A stretch of DNA of 64,000 bases from Buchnera aphidicola (Aphis craccivora) (GCF_005082145.1 NZ_CP034897.1:62001-126000); one strand, 5' to 3'; counted from the stretch's first letter, positions 30,968-42,538 are shown. Notes: a model not told the origin generated them from the sequence alone. Program-made: numbers and translations.

Positions 30968-32185
30968 GTGAAAAGAGTTGTTATTACAGGATTTGGTATT
31001 ATTTCTAGTATTGGTAATAATAAACAAGAAGTTTTAACTTCTTTGTATCATGGTCGTTCTGGAATAACTTTTTCAGAACAAATGAAAGAATTAGGTATGC
31101 GTAGTCAAGTATGGGGGAATATTAAGTTAGAACATAAAAACTTAATAAGTAAAAGAATATCTCGTTTTATGACTGATGCTTCTATTTATGCTTTTTTATC
31201 AATGGAGCAAGCTATTGAAGATGCTAATTTAAAAAATAAATATTATCAAAAGAATTCTCGTGTTGGACTTATTGTTGGTTCTGGAGGAGGTTCTCGTAAA
31301 GATTATGTCAAAGATATGAATACTATAAAAAATCGTTATGGTTTTCGATCCTTAAGCCCATATACTGCAATTAAATCTATGACATCTGGGATTTCTGCTT
31401 GTTTATCAACTATATTTAAAATTTATGGTGTAAGTTATTCTGTTAATTCTGCTTGTGCAACTTCTGCACATTGTATTGGAAATGCCTTTGAATTAATTAA
31501 ATTTGGCAAACAAGATCTTATTTTTGCAGGTGGTGGAGAAGAAGTAAGTTGTGAATTAGCTGCTGAATTCGATTCAATGAAAGCACTTTCTTCAAATTTC
31601 AACAATATTCCTACTAAAGCATCTCGTGTATACGATTTAAAACGAGATGGTTTTGTAATATCAGGCGGAGGAGGTATTTTAGTTGTCGAAGATTTAAATT
31701 CAGCACTTTCTCGTTCCGCTAATATTTATGCTGAAATTATTGGATATGCCGCAACGTCTGATGGTGATAATATAGTTATACCTTCTGGAGAAGGTGCTTT
31801 AAGATGTATGAATTTAGCAAAAGATAAAAAACAGTTATCTATTGATTATTTAAATGCTCATGGAACGTCTACTCAAATTGGTGATTTAATTGAATTAAAA
31901 GCAATTGAAAAATCTTTTTTAAATGAAAAAAAACCAATGATTTCAGCTACAAAATCTATAACTGGACATTCTTTAGGCGCATCTGGAGTGCATGAAATTA
32001 TTTATATTTTATTAATGCTACAATATAATTTTATAGCTCCTTCTATTAATATTAAGGTATTAGAGCCTTATGCAAAAAATATGAATATTGTACAAAAAAC
32101 TATTTCTAAAAAAATTACGACGGCAATGTCTAATAATTTTGGATTTGGAGGAACTAATGTTTCTTTAATATTAAAGAAATACTAA
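30968..32185 (+). CDS. fabB: 3-oxoacyl-[acyl-carrier-protein] synthase I
   Basis: Condensing enzyme of fatty-acid elongation. The 405 residues match E. coli FabB (406). The GTG start has AAGGAAAG upstream. The active-site cysteine is C163 in SACATSAHCIG; the two histidines are in NAHGTSTQ (H297) and TGHSLGASG (H333), with K328 before the latter. The C terminus is NNFGFGGTNVSLIL. All catalytic residues are present. Confidence 0.97.
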   Translation: MKRVVITGFGIISSIGNNKQEVLTSLYHGRSGITFSEQMKELGMRSQVWGNIKLEHKNLISKRISRFMTDASIYAFLSMEQAIEDANLKNKYYQKNSRVGLIVGSGGGSRKDYVKDMNTIKNRYGFRSLSPYTAIKSMTSGISACLSTIFKIYGVSYSVNSACATSAHCIGNAFELIKFGKQDLIFAGGGEEVSCELAAEFDSMKALSSNFNNIPTKASRVYDLKRDGFVISGGGGILVVEDLNSALSRSANIYAEIIGYAATSDGDNIVIPSGEGALRCMNLAKDKKQLSIDYLNAHGTSTQIGDLIELKAIEKSFLNEKKPMISATKSITGHSLGASGVHEIIYILLMLQYNFIAPSINIKVLEPYAKNMNIVQKTISKKITTAMSNNFGFGGTNVSLILKKY

Positions 32186-32303
32186 TTTTTTTATAAAAAT
32201 AAATATTATTTGAATTATATATGAGATGTATATTATTAACACAATAAAAAATACATTTTATATTTTTATCAGTTTTTACTATCTTAAACAATAAAGGCTA
32301 TAT

Positions 32304-33254
32304 ATGAATCAGTTAGAATTACTAAGAAAATTTACAACAATTGTTGCAGACACAAGTGATATAAATTCTATTCGAAAATATAAACCTGAAGATGCAACTA
32401 CAAATCCTTCTCTAATATTAAAAGCAGTAAATTTAAGTTCTAATCAAAAATTTATAAACCAAGCAGTAAAATATGCAAAAAAAAAGGGTGGTTCAAAAAA
32501 AGAACAATTATTAAATGCAAGTGATAAAATTTTAGTTGATCTTGGTATAGAAATTTTAAAATACATACCAGGTTACATTTCTAGTGAAGTAGATGCTCGT
32601 TTGTCTTTTAATCAAGAAAAATGTATTTTAAAGGCAAAAAAAATTATTAAAATGTATGAAGATCAAGGTGTTTCTAGAAAAAAAGTATTAATTAAATTAG
32701 CAGCTACATGGGAATGTATAAAAGCAGCAGAAGAACTAAAAAAAGATAATATTTTTTGTAATTTAACTCTTTTGTTTTCTTTTGCTCAAGCGCGCGCTTG
32801 CGCAGAATCTAATGTATTTTTAATATCTCCATTTGTTGGTCGTATTTATGATTGGTATATGGCTAAAAATTTAACATCAAATTTTTCTTATAACGAAGAT
32901 CCGGGGGTGATCTCTGTTCGTAAAATATACAATTTTTATAAAAAACATAATTATAAAACTATTATTATGGGTGCTAGTTTTCGAAATATTCAACAAATTT
33001 TATTATTATCCGGATGCGATCGATTAACTATTTCTCCTGAGTTATTAAAAGAGCTTGAATCAAATAATGCAGTATTTGATAGAAAATTAATTCCACCTAC
33101 TATTTTTACTGCACCACCTATTCCTCTTACTGAATCAGAATTTAGATGGGAACATAATCAAGATGAGATGGCTGTTCAAAAGTTATCAGAAGGTATAAGA
33201 AATTTTGGTAAAGACCAACTTCTTTTAGAACAAATTATATCAAAATTGATATAA
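32304..33254 (+). CDS. talA: Transaldolase A
   Basis: Transfers dihydroxyacetone units in the non-oxidative pentose phosphate pathway. The 316 residues equal E. coli Tal[11 protein letters not shown], the Schiff-base lysine K131 in LIKLAATWE, and [11 protein letters not shown] are conserved. The region after [12 protein letters not shown] is closer to TalA than TalB, and the gene is followed by tkt as talA-tktB in E. coli. It starts at ATG with AAAGG. Confidence 0.96.
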   Translation: MNQLELLRKFTTIVADTSDINSIRKYKPEDATTNPSLILKAVNLSSNQKFINQAVKYAKKKGGSKKEQLLNASDKILVDLGIEILKYIPGYISSEVDARLSFNQEKCILKAKKIIKMYEDQGVSRKKVLIKLAATWECIKAAEELKKDNIFCNLTLLFSFAQARACAESNVFLISPFVGRIYDWYMAKNLTSNFSYNEDPGVISVRKIYNFYKKHNYKTIIMGASFRNIQQILLLSGCDRLTISPELLKELESNNAVFDRKLIPPTIFTAPPIPLTESEFRWEHNQDEMAVQKLSEGIRNFGKDQLLLEQIISKLI

Positions 33255-33309
33255 ATATTTAATAAAATATTAATTTATTTTTTATAAAATTAAAATTCGG
33301 GAAAAATCT

Positions 33310-35307
33310 ATGTCTTTAGAAAACAAATTATCGAACGCAATTCGTATGTTAAGTATAGATGCAGTTCAAAATGCAAAGTCAGGTCACCCTGGCATGCCAA
33401 TGGGTATGGCTGATATTGCTGAAGTTTTATGGAGAAATTTTTTAAAACATAGCCCCAAGAACCCTAAATGGGATAATCGAGACCGTTTTGTATTGTCTAA
33501 TGGTCATGGTTCAATGTTGCTTTATAGTTTATTGCATCTTACTGGGTATAATTTATCAATAGAAGAAATTAAAAAATTTAGAACACTTAATTCTAAAACC
33601 CCAGGTCATCCTGAAATAGAAGAAACGCCAGGTGTTGAAACCACTACTGGTCCATTAGGTCAAGGTTTGGCAAATGCTGTAGGAATGGCTATTGCAGAAA
33701 AAACATTAAGCTCTTATTTTAATCGCTTAAACTTTGATATAGTAAATCATTATACCTGGGTATTTGTAGGAGATGGATGTTTAATGGAAGGAATCTCACA
33801 CGAGGTTTGTTCCTTAGCTGGAACTTTGAAATTAGGAAAATTAATTGTTTTTTATGATAGTAATGGTATTTCAATAGATGGAAAAATATCAAATTGGTTT
33901 ACAGACAATACAGTAATGCGTTTTAAATCTTATAATTGGCATGTAATAGATAAAGTTAATGGTCATGATTCCAATTCTATTATGAAAAGTATTAAAGAAG
34001 CAATGCTTGTAAAAAATCAGCCTTCTATTATTATTTGTAATACTATTATTGGGTTTGGATCGCCAAACAAATCAGGTACATCAGAATCTCATGGTGCTCC
34101 TCTTGGTGAATCTGAAATTATTTTAACAAGAAAAAAATTAAAATGGAATTATTTACCTTTTGAAATTCCACAAGAAATCTATAAACAATGGAACTTTGTA
34201 GAACAAGGTTTAGAATTAGAAAAAGAATGGAATGAAAAATTTGCTTTATATAAATCAAAATATCCTGATCTTGCAAAAGAGTATTTAAGACGTTTTAAAA
34301 AAGAATTACCTATAACATGGCATAAAAAAACTAATGAGTATATTATTGAATTGCAAAATAATCCAAAAAATATAGCAAGTCGTAATGCTTCTCAAAATAC
34401 TTTAGAAAAATTTGTAAAATTATTGCCTGAGCTAATAGGTGGATCAGCAGATTTATCTCCTAGCAATTTAACTATTTGTTCATCTTCTTGCTCTATAACA
34501 GAAAATCCATCAGGAAATTACATTCATTATGGTGTTCGTGAATTCGGTATGACTGCGATTGCTAATGGTATTTCGCATCATGGTGGGTTCATTCCGTATA
34601 CTTCAACATTTTTAATGTTTGTTGAATATGCAAGAAATGCTGTTCGTATGGCCGCATTAATGAATACTAAACATATTTTTGTGTATACTCATGATTCTAT
34701 TGGTTTAGGTGAAGATGGACCTACTCATCAACCGATAGAACAATTAGCTAATTTAAGAATGACTCCTAATCTAGATGTATGGAGACCTTGTGATCAAGTT
34801 GAAACTGCTATAGCATGGAAGTTTGCAATTGAAAAAAAACAAGGTCCAACAGCTTTAATTTTATCACGTCAAAATTTATTTCAGTTTAATAGAAATAAAG
34901 AACAAATAAGTAATATTTCATATGGTGCATATATATTATATGATTCTAAAAAACCTATTGATGTTATTTTTATATCAACTGGATCTGAAGTTGAAGTTAC
35001 TTTGCTTGCTGCAAAACAACTTGTTTCTTTAGGTTATTCTGTACGTGTAATTTCAATGCCTTCTAACAATGTTTTTGATAGACAAGATAGTGAATATAAA
35101 GAGTTTATATTACCTTCTTATATTACTAAAAGAATTGCAATAGAAGCAAGTGCAAAAGATTTTTGGTATAAATATGTAGGAATAAATGGTTTAATTATTG
35201 GTATGGAAACGTTTGGAAAGTCAGCTCCAGCTGATGTTTTATTTAAAGAGTTTGGTTTTACTGTAGAAAATATAGTTAATAAATCAAAAACTTTTTTAAA
35301 ACATTAA
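33310..35307 (+). CDS. tktB: Transketolase
   Basis: TPP enzyme moving two-carbon units in the pentose phosphate pathway; supplies ribose 5-phosphate and erythrose 4-phosphate, the latter for the shikimate pathway that ends in aroC at 38204. The 665 residues are full length. [29 protein letters not shown] and the TPP motif [13 protein letters not shown] are intact, as are FGMTAIANG and [15 protein letters not shown]. The position next to talA suggests the tktB orthologue, though tkt is a safe name. Confidence 0.96.
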   Translation: MSLENKLSNAIRMLSIDAVQNAKSGHPGMPMGMADIAEVLWRNFLKHSPKNPKWDNRDRFVLSNGHGSMLLYSLLHLTGYNLSIEEIKKFRTLNSKTPGHPEIEETPGVETTTGPLGQGLANAVGMAIAEKTLSSYFNRLNFDIVNHYTWVFVGDGCLMEGISHEVCSLAGTLKLGKLIVFYDSNGISIDGKISNWFTDNTVMRFKSYNWHVIDKVNGHDSNSIMKSIKEAMLVKNQPSIIICNTIIGFGSPNKSGTSESHGAPLGESEIILTRKKLKWNYLPFEIPQEIYKQWNFVEQGLELEKEWNEKFALYKSKYPDLAKEYLRRFKKELPITWHKKTNEYIIELQNNPKNIASRNASQNTLEKFVKLLPELIGGSADLSPSNLTICSSSCSITENPSGNYIHYGVREFGMTAIANGISHHGGFIPYTSTFLMFVEYARNAVRMAALMNTKHIFVYTHDSIGLGEDGPTHQPIEQLANLRMTPNLDVWRPCDQVETAIAWKFAIEKKQGPTALILSRQNLFQFNRNKEQISNISYGAYILYDSKKPIDVIFISTGSEVEVTLLAAKQLVSLGYSVRVISMPSNNVFDRQDSEYKEFILPSYITKRIAIEASAKDFWYKYVGINGLIIGMETFGKSAPADVLFKEFGFTVENIVNKSKTFLKH

Positions 35308-35313
35308 TTTTTT

Positions 35314-35349
35314 AACTATTAGAAATAGTTATTAGGGGCTTTAAGCCCC
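35314..35349 (+). terminator. Two adjacent hairpins after tkt
   Basis: AACTATT-AGA-AATAGTT (35314-35330) is followed at 35335-35349 by the palindrome GGGGCTTTAAGCCCC. The second is notably G+C-rich for this sequence, but it lacks an immediate T run. They may terminate tkt or protect its 3' end; dapE begins 60 bp later. Confidence 0.5.
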
Positions 35350-35408
35350 ATTGCAATAATTTTTTAAAATACTTAAAATTAGCAAAAAAGAATTTTGAAG
35401 AGAAAAAT

Positions 35409-36536
35409 ATGATTTGCCCAATAACTGAATTAACAAAAAAATTAATTCGAATTCCATCTGTAAGTCCAAAAGATTTAGGTTGTCAAGATATTATGATAAA
35501 TTTTTTATCTAACCTTGGATTTAAAATAAAAAAAATTAATATTAATAATACAAATAATTTTTGGGCAACTAGAGGATCAGGTAAAACTTTAACTTTTGCT
35601 GGTCATACAGATGTAGTTTCACCTGGAGCATATAAAGATTGGAATAATAATCCATTTCATCCTTTAGTGAAGAATGATGTTTTATTCGGCCGAGGCGCAT
35701 CAGATATGAAAGGTGCTTTGGCTGCTATGCTAGTAGCATCAAAAAGGTTTATAAAAAAATACCCTAATCATAAAGGTCGTTTATCTTTTTTAATTACTTC
35801 AGACGAAGAATCTTCTGCTGTCGACGGAACAATAAAAGTAGTAGATTATTTAATGTCTAAAAAAGATACAATTGATTACTGCATCATAGGAGAACCTACT
35901 AGTTCTAATGAAATTGGTGATTTTATAAAAAATGGGCGACGTGGTTCTTTAACGGCTGATTTAAAAATTTTAGGTGTTCAAGGACATATTGCGTATCCGC
36001 ATTTAGCTGATAATCCAATCCATAAAGGATTGCCTATTATTTTAAAATTATTATCCGTACCTTTAGATCAAGGTAATAGTTTTTTTTCCCCAACGAGTGT
36101 AAACATTCCAAATATTCATTCAGGTAATGGAAGTAATAACATAATTCCAGGTGATTTATTTGTACAATTTAATTTTCGATTTAGCAATGAAATATCTGTA
36201 GATCAAATAAAAACAAAATTTAAAAAAATATTAGAACAAAATAAGATTAATTATTCAATAAAGTGGTATTTATCCGGACTTCCTTTTATTACAAAAAAAG
36301 GATTACTAATAGACACTGTAATTGAATCTATTTTAAATATCACTAAAAATAAACCAATCTTATCTACTGATGGGGGAACTTCAGATGGACGTTTTATTGC
36401 TAAATTTAATTCACAAATAATAGAATTAGGATTAACTAATCAGACTATTCATAAAGTAAATGAATGTGTTAAAATATCTGATTTAAAAATATTAACTTTA
36501 ATTTATGAAAATATTATGAAGAAATTGCTTGTGTAA
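35409..36536 (+). CDS. dapE: Succinyl-diaminopimelate desuccinylase
   Basis: Zinc aminopeptidase-family enzyme releasing LL-diaminopimelate in lysine and cell-wall synthesis. The 375 residues equal E. coli. Metal ligands are in FAGHTDVV (H66), [10 protein letters not shown] (D99) and [12 protein letters not shown] (E133/E134). A dimerisation-domain segment [17 protein letters not shown] and the terminal NQTIHKVNE are conserved. dapA, an earlier step, is close by on the other strand. Confidence 0.96.
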   Translation: MICPITELTKKLIRIPSVSPKDLGCQDIMINFLSNLGFKIKKININNTNNFWATRGSGKTLTFAGHTDVVSPGAYKDWNNNPFHPLVKNDVLFGRGASDMKGALAAMLVASKRFIKKYPNHKGRLSFLITSDEESSAVDGTIKVVDYLMSKKDTIDYCIIGEPTSSNEIGDFIKNGRRGSLTADLKILGVQGHIAYPHLADNPIHKGLPIILKLLSVPLDQGNSFFSPTSVNIPNIHSGNGSNNIIPGDLFVQFNFRFSNEISVDQIKTKFKKILEQNKINYSIKWYLSGLPFITKKGLLIDTVIESILNITKNKPILSTDGGTSDGRFIAKFNSQIIELGLTNQTIHKVNECVKISDLKILTLIYENIMKKLLV

Positions 36537-36653
36537 AATAAAAATAATTTATTATTTATTTGAATACAAATGATGCAGAAAATCTTTTAAGATAATCTGC
36601 ACCTATTTTTAGTATATCAATGAAATTTTTTATGTATTTTTTATCTGATTCAT

Positions 36654-36920
36654 TTATACAGGAGGAAATATATCAATTTTTTCTTTTTGTAAATCTTCTT
36701 CTGTATAAGGTATTTTATATTCTTGATCTTCAGTAGGAACATTTATTTCTTCTGGAATAATTAGTTTTTTAAGTTGATTTTGATTATTTTTATTAAATAA
36801 AATATTATGATTTTTTTGTAAAATATTTAAGTGACAAGAAGTCACTGAAAGTATAATAAAAAATTTTAAAATAATTACTTTTTTTTGAAAAAAAAATGTG
36901 TTTTTATTAAAATTTAGCAT
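36654..36920 (-). CDS. bamC: Truncated BamC lipoprotein (lipobox plus BamD-binding lasso)
   Basis: An 88-residue putative lipoprotein directly after dapA, where E. coli has bamC (nlpB). A signal peptide with lipobox VTSC (Cys about residue 29) is followed by a linker. The last 40 residues match the extended N-terminal segment of BamC by pattern: LKKL..PEEINVP, then [12 protein letters not shown], then KIDIFPPV, against E. coli L..L..P...LP, YAIPVTNG, ALDIRPP. The two helix-grip domains of the 344-residue E. coli protein are gone. The start ATG overlaps dapA by 14 bp. A conserved hypothetical is the fallback name. Confidence 0.75.
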   Translation of the reverse strand: MLNFNKNTFFFQKKVIILKFFIILSVTSCHLNILQKNHNILFNKNNQNQLKKLIIPEEINVPTEDQEYKIPYTEEDLQKEKIDIFPPV

Positions 36921-37782
36921 GTTGAAGAGCTTTTTTAAGTTGAATCTGTCCAGCAGATGAAATTGGAGTCATTGGTAAACGAAGAGTATCATTTTTTATT
37001 AAACCCATTTCTTTAGCTAACCATTTAATTGGGATTGGATTTGGTTCTATAAACAATGCTTCATGTAATAAAGATAAACGCTCATTTATAATTCTTGCAT
37101 TCACAAAATCACCTTGTAATGCATATGAGCACATTGTTGCCATTTCTTTAGCAGCAATATTTGCTGTTACTGATATTACTCCTTGTCCACCTAATTGTAT
37201 AAAATCTAGTGCTGTTGCATCATCACCACTAATTAGTAAGAAATTATTTTTTACTATTTTTTTAATTTGATTGATTCTTGATAAATCTCCAGTTGCTTCT
37301 TTTATTCCAATAATATTTTTAAATTTAGATAATCTAGCAATAGTCTGTGGTAGTAAATCACATCCTGTTCGACTAGGAACATTATATAAGATTTGTGGTA
37401 GTTCTGTATTTTCTGAAATAGCTTTAAAGTGCTGATATAATCCTTCTTGAGTAGGTTTATTGTAATATGGGGTTACAGTAAGACAAGCAGAAATTCCAGA
37501 TTCCTCAAATCTTTTTGTTAGGGATATCGCTTCAGTTGTTGCATTTGCACCTGTTCCTGCAATAATAGGAATTCTTTTATTTGCAATTTCTAATGTTGAC
37601 ATAACAACTTTAATATGTTCTTCTTGACTTAAAGTAGCTGATTCTCCAGTTGTACCAATAGAAACAATTGCCGCTGTTTTATTCAATACATGATAGTCAA
37701 TTAATTTTTTTAAACTAGAATGACAAATTCCACCTGATTTATTCATTGGTGTAATTAGCGCTACAATACTTCCTGTGAACAT
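36907..37782 (-). CDS. dapA: 4-hydroxy-tetrahydrodipicolinate synthase
   Basis: Condenses pyruvate with aspartate semialdehyde, the first committed step to diaminopimelate and lysine. The 291 residues are typical (E. coli 292). The Schiff-base lysine is K161 in [10 protein letters not shown]133 lies in [19 protein letters not shown] binds the substrate. The start is ATG with GGAGG. It is followed by and overlaps the bamC remnant, as dapA-bamC in E. coli. Confidence 0.97.
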   Translation of the reverse strand: MFTGSIVALITPMNKSGGICHSSLKKLIDYHVLNKTAAIVSIGTTGESATLSQEEHIKVVMSTLEIANKRIPIIAGTGANATTEAISLTKRFEESGISACLTVTPYYNKPTQEGLYQHFKAISENTELPQILYNVPSRTGCDLLPQTIARLSKFKNIIGIKEATGDLSRINQIKKIVKNNFLLISGDDATALDFIQLGGQGVISVTANIAAKEMATMCSYALQGDFVNARIINERLSLLHEALFIEPNPIPIKWLAKEMGLIKNDTLRLPMTPISSAGQIQLKKALQHAKF

Positions 37783-38203
37783 TAGTTTTGTTTTCCTCCA
37801 TAAAAAATATTTTATGGTATATTGATAAAAAATTTAAAGTTAATCAAATTAAAAATTATAATATATTTAAATGACTTTTGATGAATTTAAATTTTTTTAT
37901 GTAATCACATTAATAGAGTCTTAATATTAATATTATTAATGATATACTTTAAAAATTAATTTTAAATATTTAATTTTTTATATAAATATAAAATAAAATC
38001 ATTAAACTATACTGATTAAATTTATTTAAAAAAATTAAACCTATAATTATATTATAGATATTTTAATTATTTCTTATAAAAAATTTAAATTTTATTCGAC
38101 TAAGCAAAATAAATACAAAAAGTTAAAAGATAAATTTATTTTATTATGCTACTAAATATATAGTTTTAGTAGCAAAAAAAAATTATTTTGAATTAATTAC
38201 ATA
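37783..38203 (-). other. Gene-free spacer between aroC and dapA
   Basis: 421 bp of A+T-rich sequence with no recognisable coding content. It contains the dapA ribosome binding site (TGGAGG), a near-palindrome at 37798-37817 just upstream, and the aroC terminator hairpin at 38147-38174. It probably marks lost genes, but no remnant can be named. Confidence 0.65.
38147..38174 (-). terminator. Terminator hairpin after aroC
   Basis: Ten-base perfect arms TGCTACTAAA and TTTAGTAGCA flank an eight-base loop, about 30 bp beyond the aroC stop. The minus-strand continuation is TAATAAAATAAATTT. Confidence 0.65.
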
Positions 38204-39274
38204 TTAACTCATTGCTTTTTCACACTGTGCTCTAAATCTTAATATATGATCCATAACTACAATAGCAACCATTGCCTCAGTTATTGGAACAGCTCTGATT
38301 CCTACACACGGATCATGTCGACCTTTTACAATTATTTCTGATTTTTTATTATTTATATCAATTGTTTTTCCTGGTATACGTATGCTTGAAGTAGGTTTAA
38401 ATGCTGCTTTTAGTACAATATTTTCACCATTGCTAATACCTCCTAAAATCCCTCCGCAATGATTGCTTTTAAATCCATATGGAGTTATTTCATCTCGATT
38501 TTGACTTCCTTTTTGGTTGACAACTAAAAATCCGTCTCCAATTTCTACTCCTTTAACTGCATTAATACTCATCAATGCATGTGCTAAGTCTGCATCTATT
38601 CTATCAAAAACTGGTTCTCCAAGTCCTACAGGAATATTTTCAGCAACAATAGTTATTTCAGCTCCGATTGAATCACCTATTTTTTTTAATTGTTTAATTA
38701 ATTCTTGTATATCCTCAATTTTTCTTAAATTAGGACAAAAAAAAGGATTTTTATTTACTTCTTCCCATGATTCAAATGTACATTTAATATGACCTATTGC
38801 TGATAAATATGCTCTAATTATTATTCCATATTGATTTTTAAGATATTTTTTCGCAATAGCTCCTGCTGCAACTCGCATAACAGTTTCACGTGCTGATGCT
38901 CTTCCACCTCCTCGATAATCTCTAATACCATATTTTTTTTCATAAGTATAATCAGCATGTCCTGGTCTAAATAAGTTTTGTATTTCTTTATAATCTTGCG
39001 ATCTTTGATCAGTGTTATTAACAATCAAACCAATACTTGTTCCTGTTGTTATACCATTAAAAACTCCGGAAAGTATTTCAATTTGATCTAATTCACATCT
39101 TTGTGTAGTATATCTAGAAGTTCCTGGTCTTCGTCGATTTAAATCATTCTGTAAATCTTTAGAACATAATTTTAAACCTGGTGGAACACCATCTACTATG
39201 CATCCTAATGCTTTTCCATGTGATTCACCAAAAGTTGTTACACAAAACATTTTTCCAATTGTATTTCCAGCCAT
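38204..39274 (-). CDS. aroC: Chorismate synthase
   Basis: FMN-dependent last step of the shikimate pathway, giving chorismate for phenylalanine, tyrosine and tryptophan. The 356 residues are typical (E. coli 361). The N terminus [20 protein letters not shown] has the first family signature; [27 protein letters not shown] and [13 protein letters not shown] are also intact. It is divergent from smrB, as in E. coli. Confidence 0.97.
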   Translation of the reverse strand: MAGNTIGKMFCVTTFGESHGKALGCIVDGVPPGLKLCSKDLQNDLNRRRPGTSRYTTQRCELDQIEILSGVFNGITTGTSIGLIVNNTDQRSQDYKEIQNLFRPGHADYTYEKKYGIRDYRGGGRASARETVMRVAAGAIAKKYLKNQYGIIIRAYLSAIGHIKCTFESWEEVNKNPFFCPNLRKIEDIQELIKQLKKIGDSIGAEITIVAENIPVGLGEPVFDRIDADLAHALMSINAVKGVEIGDGFLVVNQKGSQNRDEITPYGFKSNHCGGILGGISNGENIVLKAAFKPTSSIRIPGKTIDINNKKSEIIVKGRHDPCVGIRAVPITEAMVAIVVMDHILRFRAQCEKAMS

Positions 39275-39476
39275 ATTTTTCTTCTTATTTTATTTTATAT
39301 TTAAATAATATAACTATACAGAAAAAATAAAAAAGTAATTTTTTTATTAAATAATATAATGATAAAATTTTTATTTGTTGTTTTTATAAAAACTAAATTA
39401 TATAATCAAAAAAATATTTATTAAAACAATAATTTTAAACAATGCAAATTTATTTAAGCTGTGGTAATTAATGATT

Positions 39477-40013
39477 ATGAACAAAAATCGAGAATATACT
39501 AATGATAAAAATATTTCATTTCGTAAATATTTAAATGGTGCACGAGAAATAGTACAAGATACAATATTTCATTCACGAATAAATAAAATAGCCAATCAAA
39601 ATGTAATATCAAAAAGAAGTATTTTTGAACAAGAAGCTCATAGTTATTATTTTTCTTGTTTACAAAATGAAAAAAATTTTTTTAAAGAAAATCCAGTTTC
39701 TTATATGCGTAGTAAAAGTTCAAATAATATTTTGAAACGATTAAAAAAAGGAAAATATTTACCAGATATTTCTCTTGATTTACACGGATTAACACAATAT
39801 CAAGCACAAAAAAAGTTAGGTCAACTTATTACTATTTGTCAAAAAGAAAAAATTTTTTGTGCGCATATTATACATGGTTATGGAAAAAATATTTTAAAAC
39901 AGCAAATACCTTTTTGGTTATCTCAACACCCTGATATAGTTGCTTTTCATCAAGCTCCTAGAATTTTTGGAAGTGATGCTGCAATTATAGCAATCATTGA
40001 AGTTTATAATTAA
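39477..40013 (+). CDS. smrB: Ribosome rescue factor SmrB (YfcN)
   Basis: Smr-domain endonuclease that cleaves mRNA at collided ribosomes. Choosing the ATG at 39477 rather than 39471 makes the N terminus align with E. coli SmrB without gaps up to GAREIVQD. It has 178 residues (E. coli 183). The catalytic DLHGL motif (D101, H103) and the HGYGK motif (H133) are intact, and the end AFHQAPRIFGSDAA is conserved. Keeping it in such a small genome suggests ribosome collisions matter, plausibly on the many slippage-prone messages. Confidence 0.94.
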   Translation: MNKNREYTNDKNISFRKYLNGAREIVQDTIFHSRINKIANQNVISKRSIFEQEAHSYYFSCLQNEKNFFKENPVSYMRSKSSNNILKRLKKGKYLPDISLDLHGLTQYQAQKKLGQLITICQKEKIFCAHIIHGYGKNILKQQIPFWLSQHPDIVAFHQAPRIFGSDAAIIAIIEVYN

Positions 40014-40318
40014 ACACGAGATAAATTTAAAATATTTTTTTAAAAATACATTTCATAATTAATACATTATAATTTAAAATATTCAATTTATATTAATTAT
40101 TAATAAATCAATTATTAACAAAAAATAATATTAAAATAAATTTATATATTTATAATTTTTTTAAATATTTTATTTCTTGAAAATTTAATAATAAATAATG
40201 TTTTAAAATAAAAATGATTTTTTCAAAACCCTTATTTACTTTGGGTTTTTTTGCTTTATAGAAAGTATGATTTTATAAATTTACTTTTAAAAATAAAAAT
40301 ATTACAGGGTTTTTGAAG
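40014..40318 (+). other. Spacer and leader region upstream of hisG
   Basis: 305 bp, nearly all A/T. No his leader peptide is present: no short frame has a run of His codons. The only tiny frame with ATG near the hairpin (40214-40261) encodes 15 residues without His. The stem-loop at 40225-40249 is the only structured element; the hisG ribosome-binding region (CAGGG, GAAG) is at its end. Confidence 0.7.
40225..40252 (+). terminator. Intrinsic terminator or relic attenuator before hisG
   Basis: Arms AAAACCC and GGGTTTT close an 11-base loop and are followed by a T run (seven T from 40246). It is 67 bp upstream of the hisG start and about 210 bp after smrB. In E. coli the his attenuator terminator sits in the equivalent place. 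It could instead end read-through from smrB. Confidence 0.65.
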
Positions 40319-41218
40319 ATGTTAAATAATAATCGTGTACGTATAGCGATGCAAAAAACTGGTCGTTTAAGCAGTGAATCTATAAAATTATTGATATCAT
40401 GTGGGATCAAAATTAATTTAAAACAACAGAAATTAATAGCTTTTGCTGAAAATATGCCCATTGATGTTATGTTAGTACGTGATGATGATATCCCAGGTTT
40501 AGTAATGGACGGAGTAGTTGATTTAGGAATAGTAGGAGAAAACGTGTTAGAAGAAGAACTGTTAAATCGAAAATCACAAAATTTAGATAGCTCTTATATT
40601 ACTTTAAGACGTCTTGATTTTGGTGTTTGTAGATTATCTCTTGCAATTCCTGTTAATACTTCTTACATTGGTATAGAATCTATAAAAAATTTTAGAATAG
40701 CAACTTCATATCCTCATTTATTGAAAAAATATTTAGATCAAAAAAAAATTGATTTTAAATCTTGTATGTTAAATGGTTCTGTAGAAGTAGCTCCTAGAGC
40801 TGGATTAGCTGATGCTATTTGTGATTTAGTTTCAACAGGAGCTACATTAGAAGCAAATGGATTGCGTGAAGTAAAAGTTGTTTTTCGTTCACATGCATGC
40901 CTTATTTGTAGAACAGGAAGTATTAATGTTGTAAAAAAAGAAGTAATTAATAAATTAATGACTCGTATTAAAGGTGTTATTCAAGCTCGTGAATCAAAGT
41001 ATATTATGTTGCATGCTCCTATTAATAAGCTTGATGAAGTAATATCTTTATTACATGGCGCAGAAAGACCAACAATTTTAAAATTAGCTGGTGATAAAAA
41101 TAGAGTTGCTATGCATATGGTGAGTAGTGAAACATTATTTTGGGAAACAATGGAAAAATTAAAATCATTAGGAGCTAGTTCAATTTTAGTTTTGCCTATT
41201 GAAAAAATGATGGAGTAG
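40319..41218 (+). CDS. hisG: ATP phosphoribosyltransferase (long form)
   Basis: First step of histidine synthesis, joining ATP and PRPP; feedback-inhibited by histidine in other enterics. The ATG at 40319 gives 299 residues, exactly E. coli; a TTG two codons upstream is less likely. [28 protein letters not shown] in parts, [12 protein letters not shown] and the PRPP loop [14 protein letters not shown] are conserved. The C-terminal regulatory domain is kept ([14 protein letters not shown]). First gene of an intact eight-gene operon. Confidence 0.97.
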   Translation: MLNNNRVRIAMQKTGRLSSESIKLLISCGIKINLKQQKLIAFAENMPIDVMLVRDDDIPGLVMDGVVDLGIVGENVLEEELLNRKSQNLDSSYITLRRLDFGVCRLSLAIPVNTSYIGIESIKNFRIATSYPHLLKKYLDQKKIDFKSCMLNGSVEVAPRAGLADAICDLVSTGATLEANGLREVKVVFRSHACLICRTGSINVVKKEVINKLMTRIKGVIQARESKYIMLHAPINKLDEVISLLHGAERPTILKLAGDKNRVAMHMVSSETLFWETMEKLKSLGASSILVLPIEKMME

Positions 41219-41224
41219 AATTTT

Positions 41225-42538
41225 ATGAAATATTTTAATACAATTATTGATTGGAATAAGTTAACTTTTGATGAACAAAAAAAAATTTTGTCAAGACCTA
41301 TTCATTTAAAAAATAATACTATTAAAAAAAAAGTAAAAGAAATAATTAAAAATGTTCAAGTTTTAGGTGATAAAGCTGTAAAAAATTATACTAATTTATT
41401 TGATAAATTCTTATTAAATACATTTCAATTATCTCAAAAAGATATATTATCTTCTTCATTAAAAATTAATTCTTTATTACAAGAAGCAATTGAAGTTGCA
41501 AAAAAAAATATTACATCTTTTCATAAAGCGCAAATCTTACCTGAAACAGATATTGAAACGCAGGTTGGAGTACGTTGTCAACAAATATATTTACCTTTAA
41601 ATTCTATTGGAATTTATATTCCCAATGGCATAGCACCTCTTTTATCTACAGTATTAATGCTTGGTATACCTGCTCACATTGCTGGTTGCAAAGAAGTAAT
41701 ATTATGTTCTCCTCCTCCAATTAGCGATGAAATTATTTATACTGCGCATGTTTGTGGAATTAATAAAATATTTCAGGTAGGTGGTGCCCAAGCTATTGCT
41801 GCTATGGCTTTTGGAACTAATAGTATTCCTAAAGTAGATAAAATTTTTGGACCAGGAAACAGTTATGTTACAGAAGCAAAATTACAAGTTAGCTCTATAT
41901 TCAACGGTCCTGAAATAGATATGTTAGCTGGTCCTTCTGAATTATTAATTATCTCTGATGAAACTTCTAATCCAGATTTCATTGCTGCTGATTTATTATC
42001 CCAAGCAGAACATGGTGCATCTTCTCAAGTAATATTGTTAACTTCTTGTGATCAGCTAGCAAAAAAAGTTATTTTATCTATTAACAAACAATTAAAAAAT
42101 TTTTTTAGATCTTCTGATATATACACTGCTTTAAAAAATAGCGCGATAATTTTAACAAAAAATTTACTTGAATCTATTAATATATCTAATATATATGCAC
42201 CAGAACACTTGATTATTCATACAGAAAAACCAAGATCATTACTTCATTATATATCAAATGCGAGCTCGATTTTTTTAGGATCTTGGTCTCCTGAATCAGC
42301 AGGTGATTATGCTTCTGGAACAAATCATGTTTTACCAACATATGGCAAGTCTGTTGCAAAATCTGCTTTAGGTTTATCAGATTTTAAAAAACGTATATTA
42401 GTACAAGAATTAACATCTCAAGGATTTATGGATCTATCAAATACTCTTGATGTTTTATCTAAAGCAGAAAAATTAGAAGCACATAATAATTCTGTTAAAA
42501 TTCGTATTAATTTTTTAAAGGATAAATATGAAGGATAG
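41225..42538 (+). CDS. hisD: Histidinol dehydrogenase
   Basis: Zinc and NAD enzyme oxidising histidinol to histidine in two steps, the final reactions of the pathway. It has 437 residues (E. coli 434). Family segments are IPNGIAPLLSTVLM, VGGAQAIAAMAFGT, KIFGPGNSYVTEAK, DMLAGPSELLII, LLSQAEHGASSQ and the histidine-containing APEHLIIHTE. It starts 7 bp after hisG and overlaps hisC by 11 bp. Confidence 0.97.
   Translation: MKYFNTIIDWNKLTFDEQKKILSRPIHLKNNTIKKKVKEIIKNVQVLGDKAVKNYTNLFDKFLLNTFQLSQKDILSSSLKINSLLQEAIEVAKKNITSFHKAQILPETDIETQVGVRCQQIYLPLNSIGIYIPNGIAPLLSTVLMLGIPAHIAGCKEVILCSPPPISDEIIYTAHVCGINKIFQVGGAQAIAAMAFGTNSIPKVDKIFGPGNSYVTEAKLQVSSIFNGPEIDMLAGPSELLIISDETSNPDFIAADLLSQAEHGASSQVILLTSCDQLAKKVILSINKQLKNFFRSSDIYTALKNSAIILTKNLLESINISNIYAPEHLIIHTEKPRSLLHYISNASSIFLGSWSPESAGDYASGTNHVLPTYGKSVAKSALGLSDFKKRILVQELTSQGFMDLSNTLDVLSKAEKLEAHNNSVKIRINFLKDKYEG

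Noticed and set aside
40214-40261. A his leader peptide
   Set aside because: The only short frame there encodes 15 residues without any histidine and overlaps the hairpin itself.
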